DNA of 64,000 nt from contig JAUWBF010000001.1 in assembly GCA_030601755.1 (NCBI GenBank), positions 62,001 through 126,000 of the forward strand, given 5' to 3'. A program made the translations under genes and the position numbers. The stretch is from Verrucomicrobiota bacterium (GTDB taxonomy: Bacteria > Verrucomicrobiota > Verrucomicrobiia > Opitutales > Opitutaceae). Below are positions 45,849 through 55,026 of this stretch, one piece after another. Every line of letters begins with the position of its first letter. The stretch's first letter is position 1. The notes beneath the pieces were generated by a model. The model searched no databases and was not told the origin of the DNA. It saw nothing but the letters and a program-made list of their open reading frames with translations.

Positions 45849-48398
45849 TCACCGCCACTCGTGGCGGGGGTAGCGGCGGGAGAGTTCGGCCTTCACCTTG
45901 GGATACATCTCGGACCAGAAGCGGCCGAGGTCGTCGGTGATCTGGATGGGACGCTGGTTGGGGGCGAGGATCTCGAACTTCACCGGCACACGGCCGTGGC
46001 CGACGGCAAACGTTGAGTCGATGCCGTAGAGTTCCTGTATCCGCGCGCTGAGCACGGGCGGGCCCTCGGGGGCGTAGCGGATGCGGGCCTTGCGGCCGTT
46101 GGCCATGACGAGGCGCTCGGGCAGGTAGTCGTCGAGCACGGCCAGTTGCTCGGGGCGCAGCCACTCGCGCAGAGCGGGCATGACGGGTTTGTCGCGCAGC
46201 TCCTTGGCGCCGAGGCTGCCGTAGCAGATCTGCTCGATGAGCATGGCGCGGTCGTCGGGCGTGATGGGCGTGACCTCCAGCTCGGGGAACCACTCGGCGA
46301 GGCGGTTCACGCGCACGATCCATTGGTCGACGTTCTCGTTCCACTCGCCGAGCTGGATGTTGCCGGCGAGCACTTCCTGCGCGAGCAGCGCGGCGGCGGC
46401 GCTGGCGGGCGGTTCATCGGCGGTGGGCTTGGTGGCGAGCACGAGGTCACGGAAGCGGCGTTCGCGGCGGGCCTGAACGCGGCGGATGGTCGGGTCATAG
46501 ACAACCCCGATCTCGTCGCGGTAGTCGTCGGGGAAAAGTTCGCCGAGCCACGGCTCCTCGATGGTCGTGCAGAGGGTGAGCAGGGTGTCGACGCTGTTGC
46601 CGCGGCCTTGGATTTCGCTGACCTCGGCGGCGACGAGCAGCTCGGCGTCCTGCACCACGCTCTCGCGGGCGAGCGTGCCGCGGCGGCCGTGCACGAGTTC
46701 GCAGCGCAGGGTGCCGCGGTCGAGCCGGCGGGCGACCTGGTCGGAGAAGCCGGCGAGCACGCACTTGCGCACGGCGACGTCGTCGAGGCCGTGGTCGTCC
46801 GTATCGAGTTTTTCACGACGGGCGATCTCGAGGAATTGCTTGAACAGCGGGCCGACGGCGCGGGCACCCTGGGCGTGAATGCCGAGGCGGCGGCAGGCGT
46901 CGAGGTCGTAGCGGTTTTCCTCGGCGTAGCGCCAGGCGGCCATGAGGCGGAAGAAGTCGCTGGTGCGGTCGTCGCCGAGTTGGTCGTCGCGGGCGTCGCC
47001 CCCCTGCCCTCGCAGGAGAAACGAGCGGCCCTGGGTGAGCGCGGCCATGAGCGCGACGGGGCGCACGCAGCCGCGGGCGTCGGCCTCGATGAGCATGCGG
47101 GCGTAGCGCGGGTGCAGCGGGAAGCGCAGCATACGGCGGCCGGTGTCGGTGATGACGCGGCGTTTGCCGGCGAGCGCCCCGAGGTCGGCGAGCAGGGTGT
47201 CGGCGCGGGCGAGCGCGACGGGGTCGGGTTTTTCGAACCACGGGAAGGTCTCGATGTCGTCGACGCCGCTGGCCTTGAGCGTGAGCACGACTTCGGAGAG
47301 GTCGAGGCGACGGACCTCGGGCAGCTCCTGGGCCGGACGTTGCTCGTGCTCGCGTTCGGTCCAGAGGCGCAGGCAGACGCCGGGGGCGGTGCGGCCGGCG
47401 CGGCCGGCGCGTTGGTCGGCGGAGGCGCGGGAGATTTTTTCGATGAGCAGGGTGTTGATGCCGCGGTTGGCGTCGAAGCGTGCCTGTCGGGCGAGGCCGG
47501 CGTCGACCACCACGGTGACGCCGTCGATGGTGAGCGAGGTCTCGGCGACGTTGGTGGAGACGATGATCTTGCGGCGGTCGGAGCGGCCGACGGCGCGGTC
47601 CTGCTGCTCGGGCGGGAGTTCGCCGTGCAGCGGCAGCACGTCGAAGCCGCGCATGACGGCGCCGAGCGTCTGCACGGTGCGGCCGATCTCGTAGGCGCCG
47701 GGCAGGAAGACGAGGAAGTCGCCGGCGGTCGTATCCGCCAAGTCGCGACAGGCGCGCGCGGCGACGTCCCAGACGGGGTCTTGTTCGAAGTCGACGCGCT
47801 TGGGCAGGTAGCGGATGTCCACCGGAAAGCTGCGGCCCTGCGAGGTGAGCAACGCGGCCGGCGCGAGGTAGTCGGACAGGCCGGCGGCGTCGAGCGTCGC
47901 GGACATGACGATGATCAGCAGGTCGGGCCGCGTGGTGCGTTGGATTTGCAGGGCACGGGCGAGCGAGATGTCGCCGTAGAGGTGGCGTTCGTGAAACTCG
48001 TCGAAGACCAGCGCGTTGACGCCCTTGAGGGTCGCGTCGAACGACATCTGGCGCAGGAGGATGCCCTCGGTGACGAAGCGGATTTTGGTCTTCTCCGACA
48101 CGCGCGATTCGAGGCGGATCTGGTAGCCGACGGTGTCGCCGAGCGCGGTGTTCATTTCCTCGGCGACGCGGCGGGCGAGCATGCGGGCGGCGAGGCGGCG
48201 GGGCTGGAGGACGACGACCTCGCCGGTGTCGAGCAGGCCGGCGGCGTGGAGCATCTGCGGGATCTGCGTGGACTTGCCCGAGCCGGTGGGCGCCTGCACG
48301 ACGACGCGGCCCTCGGCGCGCAGGGCGGCGAGCAGCTCTTGCTCGAGTTCGTAGATGGGCAGTTCGCGCGGGGACGGCATGGGCGGCGGAACGGACAT
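45849..48398 (-). CDS. hrpB: ATP-dependent RNA helicase HrpB
   Basis: 849-residue DEAH-box helicase. Motif I is VVVQAPTGSGKSTQIPQML (Walker A near residues 37-44), motif II a DEFH variant (ALVFDEFHERHLYGDISLAR), motif III VMSATLD, motif V STNVAETSLTIDGVTVVVDA and motif VI SADQRAGRAGRTAPG. The C-terminal HrpB-specific domain (RYAPEGPPVLSARIQELYGI, WSEMYPKVKAELSRRYPRHE) is complete. DEFH rather than DEAH is normal in HrpB. The ATG at 48398 is chosen; the 5' extension overlaps the divergent adaptor gene. Starts of the two genes are 76 bases apart. Confidence 0.95.
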   Translation of the reverse strand: MSVPPPMPSPRELPIYELEQELLAALRAEGRVVVQAPTGSGKSTQIPQMLHAAGLLDTGEVVVLQPRRLAARMLARRVAEEMNTALGDTVGYQIRLESRVSEKTKIRFVTEGILLRQMSFDATLKGVNALVFDEFHERHLYGDISLARALQIQRTTRPDLLIIVMSATLDAAGLSDYLAPAALLTSQGRSFPVDIRYLPKRVDFEQDPVWDVAARACRDLADTTAGDFLVFLPGAYEIGRTVQTLGAVMRGFDVLPLHGELPPEQQDRAVGRSDRRKIIVSTNVAETSLTIDGVTVVVDAGLARQARFDANRGINTLLIEKISRASADQRAGRAGRTAPGVCLRLWTEREHEQRPAQELPEVRRLDLSEVVLTLKASGVDDIETFPWFEKPDPVALARADTLLADLGALAGKRRVITDTGRRMLRFPLHPRYARMLIEADARGCVRPVALMAALTQGRSFLLRGQGGDARDDQLGDDRTSDFFRLMAAWRYAEENRYDLDACRRLGIHAQGARAVGPLFKQFLEIARREKLDTDDHGLDDVAVRKCVLAGFSDQVARRLDRGTLRCELVHGRRGTLARESVVQDAELLVAAEVSEIQGRGNSVDTLLTLCTTIEEPWLGELFPDDYRDEIGVVYDPTIRRVQARRERRFRDLVLATKPTADEPPASAAAALLAQEVLAGNIQLGEWNENVDQWIVRVNRLAEWFPELEVTPITPDDRAMLIEQICYGSLGAKELRDKPVMPALREWLRPEQLAVLDDYLPERLVMANGRKARIRYAPEGPPVLSARIQELYGIDSTFAVGHGRVPVKFEILAPNQRPIQITDDLGRFWSEMYPKVKAELSRRYPRHEWR

Positions 48399-48474
48399 GG
48401 CAAGGAGCGGCGGCGCGGGTGTCCAACCATTCCTTGCGCTTGCGGGCGGACGGCGGGCGGGGTTGTGTGGCGGC

Positions 48475-49308
48475 ATGTTCGCCCGTGTTTTGATGTATTG
48501 CTCCATTCCCCTGTCGTTGCTGTTGGCTTGGGTCGCCTGGGACCGCGCGCGCATCCCGGTCGACATCGTGCCGGTGGAGATCGGCGAGGCGGTGGAAACG
48601 GCGCCGGCGAAGCTGACCCTCGAGCGCGTGGTCGAGATCAACGTCAACAGCGAGGTCGCCGGCCGCGTGGTCGCCTCGAAGCTGCGCACGGGCATCGCCG
48701 TGAAGGAGGGCGACGTGCTTTATGAGATCGCGCCGGTGGGTCGGCCCGCCGAACGCGTGCCGGTGACGGCGGCGTTCGACGGGGTCATCACCGAGATTTT
48801 GGTGCGTCCGGGCGAGGCGTCGCCGGCCTTCGCGCCGCTGGCGCGCCTGTGGAACGGTCGTCCCGAGGCCGTGGCCAACGTGGCGCCGGAGCATTTTGTC
48901 GGCATCGCGGTCGGCATGGAGGCGGAGGCCTGGCTGCCCAACCTCGACGGCTGGGTGGCGGCGCGGGTGCTCAAGGTGCCCGGCCATGCCGACAAGGCGG
49001 GGAACTTTCGCGTGGTGCTGGGCCTGGACCTCGCGCCCGAGCAGATGACGCCCGGGCTGATCGGCGAGGCGGTGATCCTGAAGCGCCGCATTCCCGACGC
49101 GCGCCTGATCGCCGCCGAGGCGTTGAACGACGACGGCTCGGTCTTCGTGGTGGACGGCAAGCGCGCGCGCCGCGTCGCGGTGAAGACGGGCCTCGCCTAC
49201 CGCGGCAAGGTGCAGGTGCTCGACGGCCTGACCGTCAACGACGCGGTGGTGCTGCCCGGCGCGGTTTCGCTGGAGAGCGGCGACCGCATTCGCGTGCGGG
49301 GGTATTGA
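48475..49308 (+). CDS. HlyD/RND-type periplasmic adaptor protein
   Basis: 277 residues. A single N-terminal helix (VLMYCSIPLSLLLAWVAW) is followed by the lipoyl-like hybrid (VVEINVNSEVAGRVVASKLR, GIAVKEGDVLYEIAP, FDGVITEILVRPGEAS), a beta-barrel (VAPEHFVGIAVGMEAEAWLP) and a membrane-proximal domain (GLAYRGKVQVLDGLTVNDAV). The coiled-coil hairpin between the lipoyl halves is nearly absent, so the protein is short for the family. No inner-membrane pump or TolC homologue lies beside it. Confidence 0.78.
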   Translation: MFARVLMYCSIPLSLLLAWVAWDRARIPVDIVPVEIGEAVETAPAKLTLERVVEINVNSEVAGRVVASKLRTGIAVKEGDVLYEIAPVGRPAERVPVTAAFDGVITEILVRPGEASPAFAPLARLWNGRPEAVANVAPEHFVGIAVGMEAEAWLPNLDGWVAARVLKVPGHADKAGNFRVVLGLDLAPEQMTPGLIGEAVILKRRIPDARLIAAEALNDDGSVFVVDGKRARRVAVKTGLAYRGKVQVLDGLTVNDAVVLPGAVSLESGDRIRVRGY

Positions 49309-49313
49309 GCGAT

Positions 49314-49375
49314 AGTAGCGCAGGCTTCCAGCCTGCCGTCGTCTATTCGAATGCAGGCTGGAAGCCTGCGCTACT
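49314..49375. repeat. Inverted pair of GTAG-headed hairpins with 23-bp arms
   Basis: Arms 49314-49336 and 49353-49375 are perfect inverted copies starting AGTAGCGCAGGCTTCCAGCC; each also folds (GCAGGCT-TCC-AGCCTGC). It fills the gap between the convergent adaptor and glycosyltransferase genes and, with T4 at its right edge, may act as a two-way terminator. Confidence 0.82.
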
Positions 49376-49379
49376 TTTC

Positions 49380-50576
49380 TCAGCCCAGATGCAGCGCCGC
49401 CAAACGGGCGGCGTTTTTGTTGGCGTCGTAGTTGGCCTCGGTCCAGGCGCGGGCGGCGGCGCGGTAACGCTCGGCGGCGGCGGAATCGTCGCGCAGCTCA
49501 AGCAACGCGTCGACCCAGCCGGCGGTGTCGGCGACGGGCACGACGCGACCGGACACGCGGTCGGTGACGGCTTCGGTGGTAGCGGCCTCGGGCGAGGTGA
49601 CGACGAGCACGCCGGCGGCCATGGCCTCGGGGATGACGTTGGGCAGGCCGTCGCGGTCACCATCGGCGGCGACGACGCCGGTGTGCAGGAGCACGTCGGC
49701 CCAAGCGCGGAGTTCGGCGACCTCGGTCTGAGGACGATGGCCGAGCAGGTGGACGCGATCGGCGAGGTCGAGGCGGGTGATTCCGGTCTCGATCTCGGTG
49801 CGCAGCGGTCCGTCGCCGGCGATGCGGGCCTCGAAGCCGACGCCGGCGTCGCGCAGCGCGGCGTAGAGGCGGAGCTGGTGGTCGAAACCTTTTTTCGGGA
49901 CGAGGCGGGCGACGCAGAGCAGGCGCAGCGCGGAGCGGTCGGCGCGCAGGGGTTTGAGCGCGGGCAGTTCGTTGAGGCCGCGGCGGATGACGTGTATCCG
50001 TTCGGCGGGCACGCCGCGCTCGCACAGGGTGGCGGCGGCCATGTCGGTCGAGGTGTGCACGAAGCGGGCGGGCAGGAGTTTTTCGAGCAGCCACCAGTCG
50101 CCGCCGTGGCGGTAGATGTCGTAGGCGTGGGCGGCGGCGCTGTAGGGGTGGCCGTCGAGCTGGTTGAGCAGCCACGCGGCGGTGGCGGGGCCGGTGGCCC
50201 AGACGGCGTGCAGGCGGGCGGGCCGCAGGGCGCGAAACTCGGCGGCGCGGATGGCGGCGAAGCCGGCGCCGAGCATGTTTTCCCAGAAGTTGAGCCAGCA
50301 CGGCGGACGGCGGGTGAAGAGACCGCGTAGGAGCGATCCGAATACACGCGGGCGGCGCAGCGCGGTCAGCGGGATGTGCCAGAGCAGGGTGACCAGTTCC
50401 CACTTGGAGAAGACGGTGACGGGCAGGCCGTTGAAGGACGGGCCGCCGCCGTGCAGCGAGTAGAGGCGCAGGTCGAGTCCGCGAGCGAGCAGGCCGGCGA
50501 CCTCGCGCTGGATGAAGGTTTCCGTGGGCTTCGGAAAGGTCGTGAAGAGGTAGGCGATGACCGGGCGGGCGGACAT
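49380..50576 (-). CDS. Glycosyltransferase family 4
   Basis: 398-residue GT-B glycosyltransferase, cytoplasmic. N-terminal domain starts VIAYLFTTFPKPTETFIQRE, the motif common in colanic-acid type GT4 enzymes. The C-terminal nucleotide-sugar domain has LLCVARLVPKKGFDHQLRLY, ARIAGDGPLRTEIE, LGHRPQTEVAELRAWADVLL and GLPNVIPEAMAAGVLVVTSP with the EX7E-like acidic pair. It is last in a minus-strand row with ACP-dehydratase, ketosynthase and SDR genes, separated from the SDR by a 130-base gap holding a repeat, so it may have its own promoter. It could glycosylate the product of that cluster. Confidence 0.87.
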   Translation of the reverse strand: MSARPVIAYLFTTFPKPTETFIQREVAGLLARGLDLRLYSLHGGGPSFNGLPVTVFSKWELVTLLWHIPLTALRRPRVFGSLLRGLFTRRPPCWLNFWENMLGAGFAAIRAAEFRALRPARLHAVWATGPATAAWLLNQLDGHPYSAAAHAYDIYRHGGDWWLLEKLLPARFVHTSTDMAAATLCERGVPAERIHVIRRGLNELPALKPLRADRSALRLLCVARLVPKKGFDHQLRLYAALRDAGVGFEARIAGDGPLRTEIETGITRLDLADRVHLLGHRPQTEVAELRAWADVLLHTGVVAADGDRDGLPNVIPEAMAAGVLVVTSPEAATTEAVTDRVSGRVVPVADTAGWVDALLELRDDSAAAERYRAAARAWTEANYDANKNAARLAALHLG

Positions 50577-50591
50577 GGAGACGGATTTTTT

Positions 50592-50685
50592 CAACGCAAA
50601 GACGCAAAGGTGCAAAGACCGAGCCAAAGCAGTGGTTGTCCCGGCAGTTCAGATCCTTCGCGGCTTTGCGTCTTTGCGTTAAAAC
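50592..50685. repeat. Long inverted repeat, TTTTAACGCAAAG family
   Basis: TTCAACGCAAAGACGCAAAG at 50590 is mirrored by GGCTTTGCGTCTTTGCGTTA ending AAAA near 50684, with about 45 bases between. Same family as 12971-13066. It separates the glycosyltransferase and SDR genes. Confidence 0.75.
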
Positions 50686-50706
50686 TCAGATGCTTCGGCG
50701 AAGGTT

Positions 50707-51534
50707 TCACAGGCCGAAGTAGCGCTTCATGATTTCATGGCGGATGCGCCAGGTGCCGAAGCGCACGAGGAAGGGGGCGACGCAGGCTTGGAAAAACGCG
50801 CCGCTGCGCACGATGCCGGTGCGGCGGCGGAGGATGGCGCGGCGCAGGTCGGCGGCGGCGCGGGTGGGGCGCGGGGCGACGTCGAGGTTGCGGCCGAGGA
50901 CCTTCCAGGCGCGTTGGGCGCGGGGAGTGTCGGCACCGGCGCCCTGGGTGGCGACGCGGTTGAAGTCGGTGCGGTAGTCGCCGGGGCGGAAGTCGACGAT
51001 GCACACGCCGCTGCCGGCGAGCTCGACGGCGAGGCTTTCGCTCCAGGCGGAGAGGCCGGCTTTCACGACGTTGTAGCCGCTCATGAAGGGCAGCGGGAAC
51101 TCGACGGCGAGCGAGCTGATGTTGACGAGGTGGCCGCGTCCGCGGGGCTTCATCTCGAGCAGCGCGAGGCGGCCGAGGCGGAGGGTGGCCTTGAGCATCT
51201 CGTCGATCTGGGCGTCCCACACGGCGGGGTCCTCGGCAAGGGTGTCGGCAAAGATGCCGTAGCCGGCGTTGTTGACGACGAGGTGGAAACCGCCGGCCTG
51301 CGCGGAGGCGTCGAGATAGGCGCGCTCGGCGGCGGCGGGATCGCCGAGGTTGAGCGCGACGGGCGTGAAGAGCGGGTTTCCGGCGAGTTCGGTCAGGCGT
51401 TCGACCGAGCGGGCGGTGCCCCAGACGCGCACGCCTTCGGCGAGCAGCATCTCGCTAAAGGCGCGACCGAGGCCCTGGCTGGCGCCGGTGACGAAGGCGG
51501 TCGGGACGAGTTCGGCGAGCGGCGACGCGGCCAT
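50707..51534 (-). CDS. Short-chain dehydrogenase/reductase
   Basis: 275-residue classical SDR. The cofactor motif is VTGASQGLGRAFSEML (TGx3GxG), then NNAGYGIF, the catalytic serine in VNISSLAVEFPLP and the YxxxK pair in YNVVK. The substrate loop and a basic C-terminus (FLVRFGTWRIRHEIMKRYFG) are longer than in FabG. As it lies 36 bases after the ketosynthase gene, it could be the ketoreductase of an acyl-chain pathway, but its sequence does not prove a ketoacyl substrate. Confidence 0.87.
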   Translation of the reverse strand: MAASPLAELVPTAFVTGASQGLGRAFSEMLLAEGVRVWGTARSVERLTELAGNPLFTPVALNLGDPAAAERAYLDASAQAGGFHLVVNNAGYGIFADTLAEDPAVWDAQIDEMLKATLRLGRLALLEMKPRGRGHLVNISSLAVEFPLPFMSGYNVVKAGLSAWSESLAVELAGSGVCIVDFRPGDYRTDFNRVATQGAGADTPRAQRAWKVLGRNLDVAPRPTRAAADLRRAILRRRTGIVRSGAFFQACVAPFLVRFGTWRIRHEIMKRYFGL

Positions 51535-51570
51535 GTTGCGCGGGCGGTGGGTGCGGAGCGACGACGGGCG

Positions 51571-52836
51571 TCAGGAGGAGACGCGCTTGAGCACGGCGCA
51601 GACGTTGGCGCCGCCGAAACCGCTGCTGTTGTTGAGCACGATGTCGGGCGCGGTGGGCAGCGTCTGGCGGATGATGTTGAGCCCCGCGCAGGCCGGATCG
51701 AGTTCGGCGATGTGGGCGGAGCCGGGCGTGAAGCCGCGACGCATGGCGAGGGCGCAGAAGGCGGTCTCCATGGCGCCGGCGAGCGAGAGGCCGTGGCCGG
51801 TGAGGGCCTTGGTGCTGCTGACGGGCACGGTGGCGGCGTGGGCGCCGAGGACGGCGCGGATGGCCTTGCACTCGGAGGCATCGCCGATGGGCGTGGAGGT
51901 GGCGTGGGCGTTGATGTAGCCGAGGTCGGCGGGACCGATGCCGGCGGCCTTGAGGGCGCGGCGCATGGCGTTGGCGAGGCCAAGGCCGTCGGGGTGGGAA
52001 ATGGCGACGTTGTGGCCGTCGGAGGCCTGGCCCCAGCCAAGCACCTCGGCGTAGGGCGTGACGCCGCGGCGCTGGACCTCGGCCTCGCTCTCGAGGACGA
52101 GCACGACGCCGCCACCGGTGCCGACGAAGCCGTCGTGCTTCGCGTCAAAGGGGCGCGAGGCGGTGTCGGGGTCGGGGTTTTGGGTGAGCGCCCGCATGCT
52201 GGCGAAGGGCAGGATGGTCTCGGCGTTGCCGTCCTCGGCGCCGATGACGAACATGCGTTGCTGGCGGCCGAGGGCGATGTCGTCGTAGGCAAAGCCAAGC
52301 GCATGGGTCGAGGAGGCGCAGGCGGAGGAGAAGCCGGTGGAGGCGCCCTTGATCTTGAAGTGCGCGACAAGGTTGAACTGCACGGTGCCCGCGATGCTGG
52401 CGACCACGCCGAGCGGCGGGCAGCGCATGACGCCGGCCTGACTCATCTTGTTGAGGTTGCGCGCGAGCATGCCGGGAGAGCCGGCCGAGGCGGCGTAGAG
52501 ACCGGTCTCGTCGTTGGAGACGTCGGCATCGGACAAGCCGGCGTCGGCGATGGCCTGGTGCAGGGCACAGGCGGCGTAAAGGGCGTTGGGGCTGAGGCTG
52601 CGCAACATCTCGCGCCGGATCTGGTAGGGCGCGGGGATGGTCCAGTCCTCGGAGTCGGGCGAGTCGGTGACGAAGTCGCGCACGGGGGCGGCGACTTTCA
52701 CAGGACAGTTTTCCCGGTCAAACGGCGCGTAGCGGACCATCCCGTGCCGCAGGTCGCGCAAACTGGCCTCCACGGTGGAGGCGTCGTTGCCGATGCTGGT
52801 GATGAATCCGATTCCGGTGATAAAAACGCGTGACAT
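51571..52836 (-). CDS. Beta-ketoacyl-ACP synthase (FabF/FabB-like)
   Basis: 421-residue condensing enzyme. The active-site cysteine lies in STGFSSACASSTHALGFAYD (Cys173), the two histidines in INAHATSTPIGD (His311) and STKALTGHGLSLAGA (His348). The gate motif is NNSSGFGGANVCAVLKR. It therefore should elongate an acyl chain with malonyl-ACP. It resembles secondary-pathway KAS enzymes more than primary FabF in the N-terminal region (DRENCPVKVAAPVRDF). It lies between the ACP-dehydratase fusion gene and the SDR gene on the same strand. Confidence 0.92.
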   Translation of the reverse strand: MSRVFITGIGFITSIGNDASTVEASLRDLRHGMVRYAPFDRENCPVKVAAPVRDFVTDSPDSEDWTIPAPYQIRREMLRSLSPNALYAACALHQAIADAGLSDADVSNDETGLYAASAGSPGMLARNLNKMSQAGVMRCPPLGVVASIAGTVQFNLVAHFKIKGASTGFSSACASSTHALGFAYDDIALGRQQRMFVIGAEDGNAETILPFASMRALTQNPDPDTASRPFDAKHDGFVGTGGGVVLVLESEAEVQRRGVTPYAEVLGWGQASDGHNVAISHPDGLGLANAMRRALKAAGIGPADLGYINAHATSTPIGDASECKAIRAVLGAHAATVPVSSTKALTGHGLSLAGAMETAFCALAMRRGFTPGSAHIAELDPACAGLNIIRQTLPTAPDIVLNNSSGFGGANVCAVLKRVSS

Positions 52837-52979
52837 GCTGGCGGTTGGCAAATCCGCAGCGTTCAGGATGTCACGGGCGTGTTAAAGTAAAAAACACGTT
52901 TCCGAAAAACCGCGTGTCCGATGCACTGTCCGCGAGGAGACCGCGGTGGCGGTGGTGGCTGTGCCGGTGGCGGCAAAGG

Positions 52980-53885
52980 TCAACCGGCCGACGAAGCCGC
53001 GGCGGGCGCGGCCGGAGCGGCCTTGTCGACGAAGCCGAACGTGAGCGTGATCTCCTCGGCGACGACGGCCTTGTCGGCGTCCACTCGGATGGAGCCCTCG
53101 AAGACGGCCAGCGGCATCTTTACGCGCTTCGGCTTCATGGAGAGCGTGAGCACGTCACCCGGCTTGCAAACGCGGTGGCAGCGCACTCCGTCGGACGAGG
53201 TGAAAAAAATGGTGTTGGTCCCGACCTCCTGCCCCTCGGGCGCAGGCATGGCGGTCAGCAGGTGGAAAACGCCAAGCTGGCCCAGCGCCTCAAGCATGAT
53301 GGAGGCGGGCATGACGGGATTGTCCTTGAAGTGTCCCTTAAGGAAGAACTCTTCTCCGGTGATCTTGTATTTACCGGTCGCACCCGACTCAGAGACCTCG
53401 GCCTCGTTGAGGAAAAGGAAGGGCGGCTGGATCGGCATGCGTTGCAGGATCGACTCGATGCCGTGGTGCTCGGCGGGAGCCGGAGGAGGAACGCCGCGGG
53501 CCTTGCAATCAATGAAGACCTTGATGTCGCCCAAAGTGCGCAGATTCCGCAACTCGTCATTGCTGATCGACATGCCTACGACCTCTTCGACCAGCATGAC
53601 GATCTCCATCATGGTCAGGGAATCGATGCCAAGGTCGTCGATCATGCGCAGACCGTCGCTGTTGCCGTCGGCGAGCTTGGGCCGCAGATCGGGATCAACA
53701 AAGCGCTCAACCACGCCCAGAATGATCACCGGCAGATGCTCGGTCGCGCCGGTCTGGCGGAAAGCGATGGCCGCGTTGACCGTGGCCTCGGAGCAACGGC
53801 GCAGGCTCTCCCGCAGCGCGGCCTCGTCCTCGGCGGAAAAAGGCTTGGTGGACTGAGCGTTTGTGGAGGCGGATCCTTCGGTCAT
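52980..53885 (-). CDS. Acyl carrier protein fused to FabZ-like dehydratase
   Basis: 301 residues in two domains. Residues 20-130 form an acyl carrier protein: MIDDLGIDSLTMMEIVMLVE with Ser89 as the phosphopantetheine site. Residues 140-290 form a hot-dog dehydratase: EEFFLKGHFKDNPVMPASIM and LEALGQL, with His185 and Glu199 in the positions of the FabZ catalytic pair. A low-complexity Ala/Pro tail closes the protein. It opens a minus-strand cluster with ketosynthase, SDR and glycosyltransferase. Carrier and dehydratase on one chain outside a type I PKS are unusual. Confidence 0.87.
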   Translation of the reverse strand: MTEGSASTNAQSTKPFSAEDEAALRESLRRCSEATVNAAIAFRQTGATEHLPVIILGVVERFVDPDLRPKLADGNSDGLRMIDDLGIDSLTMMEIVMLVEEVVGMSISNDELRNLRTLGDIKVFIDCKARGVPPPAPAEHHGIESILQRMPIQPPFLFLNEAEVSESGATGKYKITGEEFFLKGHFKDNPVMPASIMLEALGQLGVFHLLTAMPAPEGQEVGTNTIFFTSSDGVRCHRVCKPGDVLTLSMKPKRVKMPLAVFEGSIRVDADKAVVAEEITLTFGFVDKAAPAAPAAASSAG

Positions 53886-53905
53886 ATGGGCGACTAAGAA
53901 AATCG

Positions 53906-53934
53906 CTTATAAAATGTAAAATCAATTGTCTGAA
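53906..53934 (-). promoter_or_regulatory. Candidate promoter for the ACP-dehydratase cluster
   Basis: On the minus strand TTCAGA, a 17-base spacer and TATAAG, in a locally AT-rich stretch between the divergent ACP-dehydratase and epimerase genes. Start of transcription would be only about 14 bases before the ATG at 53885. Confidence 0.4.
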
Positions 53935-54025
53935 GACCTAGACATCCAAAGCATTCCACGAAACCAACGCGGCATCGACCCCATGCGGCGTATCCGTGGT
54001 TCACCTATTTTTCGCACACCCTTTC

Positions 54026-54961
54026 ATGAAAGTCCTCGTCACCGGCGGAGCCGGATTCATCGGCTCGCACGTCATCGACGCCCTCGTCGCCCGTGGTGAT
54101 GACGTTTCGTTGATCGACGACTTCAACGATTTCTACGATCCCGCCCGCAAACGCGCCCAGGCCGCCGCCACCGGCGCGACCATCTTCGAGACGGACCTTC
54201 GCGACCGAGACGGCGTCTTCGCGGCCATCGCCACCGCCCGGCCCGACGCCATCATTCACCTGGCCGCCCGCGCAGGCGTGCGCCCTTCCATCCAGCATCC
54301 CCAACTCTACATCGACACCAACCTCACCGGCACCCTGCACGTGCTCGACGCCGCCGCGGCCCATGGCGTCACCCGCCTCGTCCTCGCCTCCTCCAGCTCG
54401 GTTTACGGCAACAACCCCAAGGTTCCCTTCGCCGAGCACGACCGCCTCGACTCGATCATCTCACCCTACGCCCTGACCAAGCAGGCCTGCGAAACCCTCG
54501 CCCGCATGCACGCCGCGCAGCACGGCCTCGCGATCACCGCCCTGCGCTTCTTCACCGTCTTCGGACCCCGCCAACGCCCCGACCTCGCCATCGCCAAGTT
54601 TCTGGAACGCATCGCCGCCGGCCGCCCCGTCGAACTCTACGGCGACGGCTCCACCAGCCGCGACTACACCTACGTCGCCGACATCGCCGCCGGCGTGCTC
54701 GCCGCCCTTGACCGGCTCGCGCCCGGCTTCCGCGTTTACAACCTCGGCGGCGACCACCCCGTCACCCTCCGCCAACTCGTCGCCGCCATCGAGCGCACCG
54801 TCGGCCACGCCGCCGACATCCGTTGGCTGCCCCCGCAGACCGGCGACGTCGACCGCACCTGGGCCGACCTCACCCTCGCCCGCGCCGAACTCGGCTACGC
54901 CCCCGCCACCACGCTCGACGAAGGCCTGCGCCTGCAATGGGCGTGGCAACAACACACCTGA
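54026..54961 (+). CDS. NAD-dependent sugar epimerase/dehydratase
   Basis: 311-residue extended SDR acting on a nucleotide sugar. It has the NAD motif VTGGAGFIGSHVIDALV, LRDRDGV, IIHLAARAGVRPSIQHP, LASSSSVYGN, and the YxxxK pair in ISPYALTKQACE. The C-terminal substrate region RFFTVFGPRQRPDLAIAKFL and DGSTSRDYTYVADIA is typical of UDP-glucose/UDP-glucuronate 4-epimerases. The exact sugar is not certain. It is divergent from the ACP-dehydratase cluster. Confidence 0.9.
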   Translation: MKVLVTGGAGFIGSHVIDALVARGDDVSLIDDFNDFYDPARKRAQAAATGATIFETDLRDRDGVFAAIATARPDAIIHLAARAGVRPSIQHPQLYIDTNLTGTLHVLDAAAAHGVTRLVLASSSSVYGNNPKVPFAEHDRLDSIISPYALTKQACETLARMHAAQHGLAITALRFFTVFGPRQRPDLAIAKFLERIAAGRPVELYGDGSTSRDYTYVADIAAGVLAALDRLAPGFRVYNLGGDHPVTLRQLVAAIERTVGHAADIRWLPPQTGDVDRTWADLTLARAELGYAPATTLDEGLRLQWAWQQHT

Positions 54962-55026
54962 CAAGCGACGCCTCCGCTCAACGCGGGCATTGACCACCTC
55001 CGGCGCATCTCCTTGTCTGGCCGGCC

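Noticed and set aside
46146-48725. An 859-codon open frame antisense to hrpB
   Set aside because: Complement of hrpB, whose helicase motifs are all present in the other strand.
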